A DNA stretch of 64,000 nt from Candidatus Sulfidibacterium hydrothermale (GTDB taxonomy: Bacteria; Bacteroidota; Bacteroidia; Bacteroidales; F082), in the NCBI RefSeq assembly GCF_020149915.1, contig NZ_CP083760.1, positions 2,604,001-2,668,000 on the forward strand, read 5' to 3'. Every line of letters begins with the position of its first letter. Within the stretch, counting starts at the first letter, position 1. Below, piece after piece: positions 27,047 through 35,788 of this stretch. Position numbers and translations under genes: made by a program. The notes under the pieces were generated by a model. It had not been told where the DNA came from, did no database searches, and saw nothing but the letters and a program-made list of their open reading frames with translations.

Positions 27047-27576
27047 GATACGCCATGGCCATTGACACTAAAAAATGTGTCGGCTGCAGCGACTGCGTTG
27101 TTGCCTGCCAAACAGAAAATAATGTTCCTCACGGTTATTGCCGCGACTGGATTGTGGAAAGTGTAAGCGGAACTTATCCCGTTGTAGAACTGGAGTTTCG
27201 CTCAGAGCGCTGTAATCACTGCGACAATGCACCCTGTGTAAGATGTTGCCCGACAGGGGCAAGCCACATCGCCGAAGGCGGAATTGTACTGGTTACACAC
27301 GATGAGTGCATCGGATGTGGCGCTTGTATTGAATCTTGTCCTTACGAAGCCCGTTATCCGCATCCGGACGGTTACGTGGATAAATGTACTTTTTGTATTC
27401 ACCGGGTAGAAAAAGGGCAAAACCCTGCCTGTGTGGATGTTTGCCCTACTCATTGCCTGCATTTTGGCGATCTGGACGATCCCAACAGCGATGTTTCCGT
27501 TGCCATGCGCGACCGCAAATGGAAAGTTCTGGCTCCTGAAGCCGGTACCAAACCACAATTGTATTTTCTTATGTAA
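27043..27576 (+). CDS. psrB: Four-cluster ferredoxin subunit of the Psr-type reductase
   Basis: A 177-residue protein with four 4Fe-4S motifs: CVGCSDCVVAC, CNHCDNAPCVRCCP, CIGCGACIESCP and CTFCIHRVEKGQNPACVDVCP. This is the build of PsrB/PhsB/DmsB/NrfC subunits, which pass electrons from the membrane quinol site to the catalytic subunit. It has no signal peptide and probably travels with PsrA through the Tat system. It begins ATGA-overlapped with psrA and is followed by psrC 20 bases later. Confidence 0.93.
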   Translation: MRYAMAIDTKKCVGCSDCVVACQTENNVPHGYCRDWIVESVSGTYPVVELEFRSERCNHCDNAPCVRCCPTGASHIAEGGIVLVTHDECIGCGACIESCPYEARYPHPDGYVDKCTFCIHRVEKGQNPACVDVCPTHCLHFGDLDDPNSDVSVAMRDRKWKVLAPEAGTKPQLYFLM

Positions 27577-27596
27577 CCTGCTAAAATCCAATTAAA

Positions 27597-28538
27597 ATGA
27601 AAGAAGAATTATTTGCCAGCGGACGTCATATTCCACATATCGATCCTTACCTGAACATCTGGCACTGGCCCATTGCCCTTTATCTGTTTTTAGGCGGACT
27701 GGCAGCCGGAATCCTATTTTTTGCAGGCTATTTTGTGGTAAAAGGAAAAGAAAAAGAGATGCCCGCCACGGTAAAATGGGCAACCATTATCGCCCCCCTG
27801 GCACTCGTCATCGGATTATCCGCTCTCTTTTACGATTTGCACCACAAACTCTACTTCTGGCGGCTTTACACCACCATCCGGCTTTCATCGCCCATGTCAT
27901 GGGGAGCCTGGACCCTCATGGTCATTACCCCGTTATCTTTTGTCTGGGTAGCCAGTTACATGAAAGAGATGTTTCCCAAGTGGGACTGGAAACTGGAAAT
28001 TCTCAACAAATTCGAAAGATGGGTTATCAAAAACCGGGTTCCTTTTGCCTGGATTATGATGATCCTGTCCATTATTCTCGGGGTTTACACCGGAATTTTA
28101 CTTTCCGCTTTTAATGCAAGGCCGTTGTGGAACACTTCCATTCTGGGTCCGTTGTTTCTCACTTCTGGACTTTCAACCGGACTGGCTGCCATTATGTGGA
28201 TTTCCAAAAGTGAACAGGAAAGAAAAGTCATCAGCCGGATTGACCTGATCCTCATCCTGGTCGAACTTTTCTTAATCATCCACCTTTTTATGGGATTTTT
28301 AGCCGGAACAGCCGTAAAACAGGAAGCAGCTGCGCTGTTTCTCGGTGGAGAGTTTACCGTTACTTTCTGGGTATTTGTCGTCATTCTCGGACTGGCTTTC
28401 CCCGCCACGCTCGAAGCGCTGGAATTGCGCGGTTATCATGTTCCGAAATGGCTTCCTCCTTTTCTCATTCTGTTTGGCGGACTGGCTTTCCGTTTTATTA
28501 TGGTGGAAGCCGGACAAATTACACGATTTTTATACTAA
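27597..28538 (+). CDS. psrC: NrfD/PsrC-type quinol-binding membrane subunit
   Basis: A 313-residue integral membrane protein with about eight hydrophobic segments and the NrfD family pattern (HWPIALYLFLGGLAAGILFF near the start, SSPMSWGAWTLMV, LSAFNARPLWNTSILGPLFL). It has no haem. It oxidises menaquinol, or reduces menaquinone, for the PsrA-PsrB unit. It sits in the psrABC order with short spacers and is followed by sulfur transporter genes. Confidence 0.93.
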   Translation: MKEELFASGRHIPHIDPYLNIWHWPIALYLFLGGLAAGILFFAGYFVVKGKEKEMPATVKWATIIAPLALVIGLSALFYDLHHKLYFWRLYTTIRLSSPMSWGAWTLMVITPLSFVWVASYMKEMFPKWDWKLEILNKFERWVIKNRVPFAWIMMILSIILGVYTGILLSAFNARPLWNTSILGPLFLTSGLSTGLAAIMWISKSEQERKVISRIDLILILVELFLIIHLFMGFLAGTAVKQEAAALFLGGEFTVTFWVFVVILGLAFPATLEALELRGYHVPKWLPPFLILFGGLAFRFIMVEAGQITRFLY

Positions 28539-28561
28539 ACCGAAAATAAAAACTCAATAAA

Positions 28562-29089
28562 ATGGATACAAATCATAACAGACCCCATTACATCAATCCT
28601 TATCTCGGCGGAGTATTGCTGGGATTATTGGTCCTGTTAACGGTGTATATTACCGGACGCGGGCTGGGTGCCAGCGGAGCAGTAAAAAGCACAGTGGTCA
28701 CCACCGCCAAGATAATTACCCCGGCCAAAGCCGAGCACAATGCCTACATGAAAAAATTCATCAGTCCGGATCATTCTCCCATGTACAATTGGCTGATTTT
28801 TGAATCACTCGGGATTTTCTTCGGCGGACTTCTTTCCGGGATTCTTTTCGGAAGGGTTAAAAAATTCAGGATTGAAAAAAGCCCGAAAATCACGAACAAA
28901 ACCCGGTTATTAGCCGCTTTAGCCGGTGGAATTCTCTTCGGTATCGGCAGCCAGTTCGGACGTGGATGTACCAGCGGGGCCGCGCTGAGCGGAAGTGCTA
29001 CTTTTGCTTTTGGCGGTGTACTGGTTATGCTTGCCATCTTCGGTACCGGTTACATTCTAGCCTGGTTTTTCAGAAAATTATGGATTTAA
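28562..29089 (+). CDS. YeeE/YedE-type sulfur transporter half, first
   Basis: A 175-residue membrane protein with about four hydrophobic segments. The family signature GRGCTSGAALSG holds its only cysteine. YeeE of Spirochaeta thermophila imports thiosulfate through a line of cysteines. Here the transporter is split into two consecutive genes of about half size, each with one cysteine, as in PmpA/PmpB-type pairs. A long extracytoplasmic stretch (residues 35-70) precedes the second membrane segment. Its place between psrC and rhodanese genes suggests transport of a sulfur compound. Confidence 0.88.
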   Translation: MDTNHNRPHYINPYLGGVLLGLLVLLTVYITGRGLGASGAVKSTVVTTAKIITPAKAEHNAYMKKFISPDHSPMYNWLIFESLGIFFGGLLSGILFGRVKKFRIEKSPKITNKTRLLAALAGGILFGIGSQFGRGCTSGAALSGSATFAFGGVLVMLAIFGTGYILAWFFRKLWI

Positions 29090-29109
29090 AAACTTAAAAA
29101 CAATTCAAA

Positions 29110-29712
29110 ATGGGACCATTAATACCTAACGGAATCATCAACGGGGACTGGAGTTTTGTTATAGCATTACTCATCGGTATCGCTTTTGGATTTCTCCTTG
29201 AAGCATCCGGTTTTTCCTCTTCACGCAATATCACCGGCGTTTTTTACGGTTACAATTTTGTTGTACTACGCGTCTTTTTTACTGCTGTAATTGTTGCCAT
29301 GGTCGGACTGCTTTATTTCGATTATTTCGGATGGCTTGACCTGAGCAAGATTTTTATCCTGCCCACGTTTCTGAAGCCTATGTTGCTGGGCGGAGTTATC
29401 ATGGGACTGGGATTCATCATCGGCGGTTTCTGCCCGGGAACCAGTTACACAGCTATCGCTATCGGTAAACTGGACGGTTTATTTTTTGCTATCGGCCTTT
29501 TCATCGGAATTTACATTTTCGCCCTGGCTTTCCCGCTGTTCAAAGATTTTTATTACAGCGACAACATGGGACATGTCACGCTGACCGATGTAACCGGCAT
29601 TCCGGCGCCCTGGTTTGCTGCCGGGTTTACCGTAATTGCTCTCGCGGCTTTCTGGATTACCATGGTCATTGAAAAACGCGTCAGGAAAAATTTTACAGAA
29701 TATAAATTTTAA
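29110..29712 (+). CDS. YeeE/YedE-type sulfur transporter half, second
   Basis: A 200-residue membrane protein with about five hydrophobic segments. The signature GGFCPGTSYTAIAIGKLDG holds its only cysteine. It lies 20 bases after the first half and probably pairs with it to make one channel. The conserved SSSRNITGVFYG segment near residue 40 is also typical of this family. The cargo (thiosulfate, sulfite or a persulfide-bound sulfur) cannot be deduced from the sequence. Confidence 0.88.
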   Translation: MGPLIPNGIINGDWSFVIALLIGIAFGFLLEASGFSSSRNITGVFYGYNFVVLRVFFTAVIVAMVGLLYFDYFGWLDLSKIFILPTFLKPMLLGGVIMGLGFIIGGFCPGTSYTAIAIGKLDGLFFAIGLFIGIYIFALAFPLFKDFYYSDNMGHVTLTDVTGIPAPWFAAGFTVIALAAFWITMVIEKRVRKNFTEYKF

Positions 29713-29716
29713 CATT

Positions 29717-30343
29717 ATGAACCGAAATTATATTTTCCTTACCCTGCTTATGCTGGCACTGGCATTGGGCACACTTTTTATAAAAAAGGAGCCTGCACTG
29801 CCTGAAACGCCGCCCGAGACATTATTACCCGAGACATTATTATGGGAAATCATACAGCCTACCCGGTACGTTTCAACGGATCAGGTGGCCAAAATGATCA
29901 TCCAGAAAGATCCGTCATTAGAGATCGTGGATGTTCGCTCACCCAAAGCTTTTTCCCGGTTTACCCTGCCTGGTGCTGTAAACGTGCCACCCGACAGTCT
30001 GCTCTCTCCTTCCGGTTCTGATTATTTTGGAATCCCGGGAATAAAAGTCGTTTTTATTTCGGACGACGGAATTTTGGCTGACCAGATGTGGGTTTTAGCA
30101 AAAAGATTGGGATATAAAGACTTATATGTTATGAAAGGTGGGCTTAACCGTTGGATGGAAACCATTATCCAACCTAAAGAACCCGGTGAAGGTGAACCTT
30201 ATACCGCCTTTGAGAAATATGAATTCCGCCAAGGCGCCCGGCTCTATTTTACCGGCGCCAAAGTAAAAACGACCAAAGCCACAAAAACCAAAGTTGTTGT
30301 ACGGCGAAAAAAGAAAGCTACCGTCGCTTCCGGCGGATGTTAA
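29717..30343 (+). CDS. Membrane-anchored rhodanese-like protein with C-terminal cysteine tail, first
   Basis: A 208-residue protein starting at ATG 29717, four bases after the transporter stop. Residues 4-22 are a membrane anchor; the rest probably faces the periplasm. A rhodanese fold follows (LEIVDVRSPKAFSRFTLPGAVNVP and YVMKGGLNRW), but the catalytic-loop cysteine is replaced (VVFISDDGILAD). The only cysteine in the protein is the final residue, in the tail RRKKKATVASGGC. The next gene ends in the same 13 residues. It may be a sulfur carrier with a swinging tail, comparable in idea to SoxY or DsrC, rather than a classical sulfurtransferase. Confidence 0.85.
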   Translation: MNRNYIFLTLLMLALALGTLFIKKEPALPETPPETLLPETLLWEIIQPTRYVSTDQVAKMIIQKDPSLEIVDVRSPKAFSRFTLPGAVNVPPDSLLSPSGSDYFGIPGIKVVFISDDGILADQMWVLAKRLGYKDLYVMKGGLNRWMETIIQPKEPGEGEPYTAFEKYEFRQGARLYFTGAKVKTTKATKTKVVVRRKKKATVASGGC

Positions 30344-30367
30344 TCGTTTTATCAAAAAGTAAAAACC

Positions 30368-31006
30368 ATGCACGAACACGAACATAATCCCAAAAAGACC
30401 CTGATCACCGTCATCATTTTTGTGCTCATTATTATTGTCGGATTTCTGACGCTGCACAAACCCCGTTTCCGGTACCAACTTACCATTAACGAGACGGTAA
30501 AAATGTTAAAAGATAAAAACAATGCTTTTTATCCTTATCAGCTTACCGATGTCATCGACCAGGTAAATACCAAAGTCGTTCTGATCGATATCCGCAATAA
30601 GTTTGCTTTTAGCCGCGGACATATCCCTGGAGCTGAAAATATTTCGGCATACGACCTAACCCAAAAGAAAAACATCAAACACCTGGAAGCATTGGCAGAT
30701 AAAGGAATTACTGTTGTCCTTTACGGTAATGATCAACTACAGGCCAATGGCCCGTGGATGTGGTTCAGGATGACCGGCTTTAACAACGTAAAATACCTTC
30801 TTGGAGGATATAATTACTATCAGAAACATAAAAACAACCTGGCACAAACGCAAAAAGACAAAAGCTATCTTACCGGCATTCCACGGTATGACTATGCTAA
30901 GCTTGCCAGCAGTCCGGCACAAACAACTGTTTCAAAAACGAAAGTGAAAAAACCGGTAATCATCCGCAGAAAGAAAAAAGCTACCGTGGCTTCCGGTGGA
31001 TGCTAA
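30368..31006 (+). CDS. Membrane-anchored rhodanese-like protein with C-terminal cysteine tail, second
   Basis: A 212-residue protein. After a His-rich start (MHEHEHNPKK) a membrane anchor spans residues 11-28. The rhodanese fold is recognisable (VVLIDIRNKFAFSRGHIPGAENI and VKYLLGGYNYY), but the catalytic cysteine is replaced (VVLYGNDQLQAN). A flexible Lys/Ser/Thr-rich segment leads to the tail RRKKKATVASGGC, whose last residue is the only cysteine. It is the last gene of the psr operon. Its final 185 bases are the left edge of the 2,391-bp tandem repeat, so two extra tail fragments follow downstream. Confidence 0.85.
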   Translation: MHEHEHNPKKTLITVIIFVLIIIVGFLTLHKPRFRYQLTINETVKMLKDKNNAFYPYQLTDVIDQVNTKVVLIDIRNKFAFSRGHIPGAENISAYDLTQKKNIKHLEALADKGITVVLYGNDQLQANGPWMWFRMTGFNNVKYLLGGYNYYQKHKNNLAQTQKDKSYLTGIPRYDYAKLASSPAQTTVSKTKVKKPVIIRRKKKATVASGGC

Positions 31007-31028
31007 TTTAAAGGACAAAAATCTTTTT

Positions 31029-31061
31029 AAAAAGCTGTTTCTGAAAGGGACAGCTTTTTTT
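31029..31061 (+). terminator. Terminator of the psr-rhodanese operon
   Basis: The inverted repeat AAAAAGCTGT with ACAGCTTTTT, an 11-base loop and a T-run, 22 bases after the stop. It recurs at +2,391 and +4,782 within the tandem copies. Confidence 0.8.
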
Positions 31062-31130
31062 ATACCGATTGAAAATCAAAATGCGCTTTTGGTTCATTTC
31101 AATCCCAAAAGCGCTTTGATTTAGTATCGG
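31062..31130. repeat. Dispersed hairpin element, copy A
   Basis: It begins ATACCGATTG and contains a perfect 10-bp stem GCGCTTTTGG with CCAAAAGCGC around the loop TTCATTTCAATC. It also lies at 33453 and 35844 through the tandem duplication. A related copy, keeping even most of the loop, is at 40501-40556, and a diverged one at 42642-42696. Confidence 0.75.
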
Positions 31131-31144
31131 CATTTACAATGGTA

Positions 31145-33212
31145 TTATTTGAAAAAAACCCGGGTTATTCCTGCCCCTCCCAATTCCACCGGAGCATCCC
31201 CAAAACGTTCAATTTCTTTCACCGACTGCAAATATTCGCGGATAATCTCCCGCAGAATACCATAACCTTTTCCATGTAAGATACTTACTTCTTTTATACC
31301 GAGTAGCAGGGCATCATCGATATAACGGGTCAAAAGCGCCATAGCCTCATCAGCCCGTTTGCCACGCAGATCAAGCGTCAGTTCAAAGTGAGCGGCTTTT
31401 TGATTGATCTCACGCATTACACCCGAATGACTGACTTTTGGTGATTTTGTTACCGGCTTTTTATCTGTTCTCTGCAATTTGTCCCGGGCAATCTTCAGAC
31501 GGATATTATTGACATTGACATAACAGTCTTTACCTTCAACGGAAACCACTTCGCCTACAGTATTGCTGTCTTTTACCAAAACAAAATCGCCCGGACGCAA
31601 AGGTCTATCCGGTAAAATTTCCACTTTTTCCGGCTGCTCTTTCCTGTTTTTCGATTTACGGGAATTCTCTTTTTTATACTTTGTTTTGGGTGAAGCTGTT
31701 AATGATTTCTCTAATTGACTTTTATGTTTTTCGAGTTGCTTACGCAATTTTTGTGTGGTTTCCTTTTCAGCCTGTACTTCCCTGATTTGCCGGATGGTAT
31801 TTTCGATCATACGGTTCGACTGCCGGACAATTTCCAATGCTTCTTCTTTTGCCTGCTGAAGAATCTGTTTTTTTTCTTTTTCGAGTTGTTCGGTCAAATG
31901 CCGGTATTTTTCAATCTGTTGCGAAAGTGTGACATCGGCTTCAGCAAGTTCTTTTTCTTTTTGCGAAAGATTAATTTTATCCGCTTCAAGTTGTTGAAGC
32001 TGGGTATCAAAACGCAAGTGCTTTCCGCCACTTTTTTTGCGGGCACGATTCAGCACATCCTGCGGAAATCCTATTTTCCGTGCTATCTCAAAGGCAAAAG
32101 AGCTGCCCGGCTTCCCCGTTTTCAACCGATACAACGGTTTTAAAGCTTCCACATCAAAAAGCATGGCTCCGTTTTGTGCGCCATCAAGCCGGTCGGCAGC
32201 CAATTTCAGGCTGGTGTAATGCGTTGTGAGCACACCAAAAGTCTGTTTATGCACCAACTGCTCCAAAACGGCTTCAGCAATAGCAGATCCCAGTTGCGGT
32301 TCGGTACCCGTACCAAATTCGTCAATTAAAACCAGGCTCCGGCTGTTGGCATGCTGTAAAAAATATTTCATGTTCAGCAGATGCGAGCTGTAAGTACTCA
32401 GGTCATTCTCCAGCGACTGTTCGTCTCCTATGTCTATGAAAATATTTTCAAAAACAGGAAACTTACTGTCAGGCGAAACCGGAACCGGCAACCCACATTG
32501 CAACATGTATTGTAATAATCCCACCGTCATCAAACAAACCGATTTCCCCCCTGCATTGGGTCCGGAAATCAACAACAAGCGATTTTCTTTGGTAAGTTCC
32601 ATATCAAGAGGTACCACTGTTTTTCCCGAATCTTTATGAGCAAGAAACAGCAAAGGATGAACTGCTTTTTTCAGATAAAGATGACGTTCATGAGTCAACA
32701 TGGGCAAAGAAGCCTCGATTTTTTTCGAGAACAATGCCTTGGCACGAATAAAATCAAAAAGTCCCAACACCCGGTATGACTTTATCAGCGAATCGATATA
32801 CGGCCGCAGCCGGTCGCTGAAACGGGTCAGTATGGCAATGATCTCCCGGCGTTCTTCACTTTCAAGTTCCAGAATCTCGTTAGAGACTTCGAAGCTGTTT
32901 AACGGCTCAATAAAAACCGTTTGTCCGGTGGCCGACTCATCAATAATAATTCCTTTCAATGCCCTTTTATCCGCCGCTTTAACAGGAATCACCGCCCGTC
33001 CGTTGCGCAGCGTGATTTCGGCATTTTCGGGAAGCCATCCCGACTTCTTTGCCTGTGAAAAAGCCTTGCGTACTTCCTGCATCACCTGCCGTTGCTTGCG
33101 TGACAGTTTCACCCGGATAGCAGCCAGTTTTTCAGAAGCAGTATCTTTTATTTCCCCCTTGTCATCAATAATACGGCCGGCATGCAGCAAAATTTCCCCG
33201 GGAACAGTAATC
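31145..33212 (-). pseudogene. mutS2: mutS2 fragment 1, 5' end missing
   Basis: Identical to the 3' part of the intact mutS2 at 35927-38371 but lacking about the first 125 codons. It keeps the MutS core, the Walker A motif GPNAGGKS and the Smr domain. An in-frame extension to 33313 runs through antisense rhodanese sequence, so a chimeric 722-residue reading frame exists, but no native promoter or start is present. It is probably not expressed as a working protein. Confidence 0.85.
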
Positions 33213-33397
33213 AGAAACATAAAAACAACCTGGCACAAACGCAAAAAGACAAAAGCTATCTTACCGGCATTCCACGGTATGACTATGCTAAGCTTGCCAG
33301 CAGTCCGGCACAAACAACTGTTTCAAAAACGAAAGTGAAAAAACCGGTAATCATCCGCAGAAAGAAAAAAGCTACCGTGGCTTCCGGTGGATGCTAA
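33213..33397 (+). pseudogene. 3' fragment of the second rhodanese gene, copy in unit 2
   Basis: It encodes the last 61 residues of the protein at 30368-31006, including the RRKKKATVASGGC tail. The membrane anchor and rhodanese fold are missing. A chance in-frame ATG at 33182 in mutS2 antisense DNA makes a 71-residue frame, without export signal. Confidence 0.85.
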
Positions 33398-33535
33398 TTT
33401 AAAGGACAAAAATCTTTTTAAAAAGCTGTTTCTGAAAGGGACAGCTTTTTTTATACCGATTGAAAATCAAAATGCGCTTTTGGTTCATTTCAATCCCAAA
33501 AGCGCTTTGATTTAGTATCGGCATTTACAATGGTA

Positions 33536-35603
33536 TTATTTGAAAAAAACCCGGGTTATTCCTGCCCCTCCCAATTCCACCGGAGCATCCCCAAAACGTT
33601 CAATTTCTTTCACCGACTGCAAATATTCGCGGATAATCTCCCGCAGAATACCATAACCTTTTCCATGTAAGATACTTACTTCTTTTATACCGAGTAGCAG
33701 GGCATCATCGATATAACGGGTCAAAAGCGCCATAGCCTCATCAGCCCGTTTGCCACGCAGATCAAGCGTCAGTTCAAAGTGAGCGGCTTTTTGATTGATC
33801 TCACGCATTACACCCGAATGACTGACTTTTGGTGATTTTGTTACCGGCTTTTTATCTGTTCTCTGCAATTTGTCCCGGGCAATCTTCAGACGGATATTAT
33901 TGACATTGACATAACAGTCTTTACCTTCAACGGAAACCACTTCGCCTACAGTATTGCTGTCTTTTACCAAAACAAAATCGCCCGGACGCAAAGGTCTATC
34001 CGGTAAAATTTCCACTTTTTCCGGCTGCTCTTTCCTGTTTTTCGATTTACGGGAATTCTCTTTTTTATACTTTGTTTTGGGTGAAGCTGTTAATGATTTC
34101 TCTAATTGACTTTTATGTTTTTCGAGTTGCTTACGCAATTTTTGTGTGGTTTCCTTTTCAGCCTGTACTTCCCTGATTTGCCGGATGGTATTTTCGATCA
34201 TACGGTTCGACTGCCGGACAATTTCCAATGCTTCTTCTTTTGCCTGCTGAAGAATCTGTTTTTTTTCTTTTTCGAGTTGTTCGGTCAAATGCCGGTATTT
34301 TTCAATCTGTTGCGAAAGTGTGACATCGGCTTCAGCAAGTTCTTTTTCTTTTTGCGAAAGATTAATTTTATCCGCTTCAAGTTGTTGAAGCTGGGTATCA
34401 AAACGCAAGTGCTTTCCGCCACTTTTTTTGCGGGCACGATTCAGCACATCCTGCGGAAATCCTATTTTCCGTGCTATCTCAAAGGCAAAAGAGCTGCCCG
34501 GCTTCCCCGTTTTCAACCGATACAACGGTTTTAAAGCTTCCACATCAAAAAGCATGGCTCCGTTTTGTGCGCCATCAAGCCGGTCGGCAGCCAATTTCAG
34601 GCTGGTGTAATGCGTTGTGAGCACACCAAAAGTCTGTTTATGCACCAACTGCTCCAAAACGGCTTCAGCAATAGCAGATCCCAGTTGCGGTTCGGTACCC
34701 GTACCAAATTCGTCAATTAAAACCAGGCTCCGGCTGTTGGCATGCTGTAAAAAATATTTCATGTTCAGCAGATGCGAGCTGTAAGTACTCAGGTCATTCT
34801 CCAGCGACTGTTCGTCTCCTATGTCTATGAAAATATTTTCAAAAACAGGAAACTTACTGTCAGGCGAAACCGGAACCGGCAACCCACATTGCAACATGTA
34901 TTGTAATAATCCCACCGTCATCAAACAAACCGATTTCCCCCCTGCATTGGGTCCGGAAATCAACAACAAGCGATTTTCTTTGGTAAGTTCCATATCAAGA
35001 GGTACCACTGTTTTTCCCGAATCTTTATGAGCAAGAAACAGCAAAGGATGAACTGCTTTTTTCAGATAAAGATGACGTTCATGAGTCAACATGGGCAAAG
35101 AAGCCTCGATTTTTTTCGAGAACAATGCCTTGGCACGAATAAAATCAAAAAGTCCCAACACCCGGTATGACTTTATCAGCGAATCGATATACGGCCGCAG
35201 CCGGTCGCTGAAACGGGTCAGTATGGCAATGATCTCCCGGCGTTCTTCACTTTCAAGTTCCAGAATCTCGTTAGAGACTTCGAAGCTGTTTAACGGCTCA
35301 ATAAAAACCGTTTGTCCGGTGGCCGACTCATCAATAATAATTCCTTTCAATGCCCTTTTATCCGCCGCTTTAACAGGAATCACCGCCCGTCCGTTGCGCA
35401 GCGTGATTTCGGCATTTTCGGGAAGCCATCCCGACTTCTTTGCCTGTGAAAAAGCCTTGCGTACTTCCTGCATCACCTGCCGTTGCTTGCGTGACAGTTT
35501 CACCCGGATAGCAGCCAGTTTTTCAGAAGCAGTATCTTTTATTTCCCCCTTGTCATCAATAATACGGCCGGCATGCAGCAAAATTTCCCCGGGAACAGTA
35601 ATC
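33536..35603 (-). pseudogene. mutS2: mutS2 fragment 2, 5' end missing
   Basis: The second truncated copy, identical in translation to fragment 1, also lacking about the first 125 codons and fused in frame to antisense rhodanese sequence up to 35704. Confidence 0.85.
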
Positions 35604-35788
35604 AGAAACATAAAAACAACCTGGCACAAACGCAAAAAGACAAAAGCTATCTTACCGGCATTCCACGGTATGACTATGCTAAGCTTGCCAGCAGTCCGGC
35701 ACAAACAACTGTTTCAAAAACGAAAGTGAAAAAACCGGTAATCATCCGCAGAAAGAAAAAAGCTACCGTGGCTTCCGGTGGATGCTAA
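35604..35788 (+). pseudogene. 3' fragment of the second rhodanese gene, copy in unit 3
   Basis: The same 61-codon tail fragment as at 33213-33397, left by the tandem duplication. It has no anchor, no fold and no native start. Confidence 0.85.

Larger units (their letters stand above)
30822..33212. repeat. Tandem repeat unit 1 (2,391 bp)
   Basis: The first of three head-to-tail copies. It holds the last 61 codons of the second rhodanese gene, its terminator, a hairpin repeat and the 3' 84% or so of mutS2 on the minus strand. The outer edges share the trinucleotide ATC (30819-30821 and 33210-33212), a short homology at the breakpoint. Confidence 0.93.
33213..35603. repeat. Tandem repeat unit 2 (2,391 bp)
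   Basis: The second head-to-tail copy; its translated products are identical to those of unit 1. Both of its ends are junctions between mutS2 and rhodanese-gene DNA. Confidence 0.93.

Noticed and set aside
28562-29712. The two YeeE/YedE genes as one gene broken by a frameshift
   Set aside because: Each has its own start, stop, 20-base spacer and family cysteine motif, and split half-size pairs are known.
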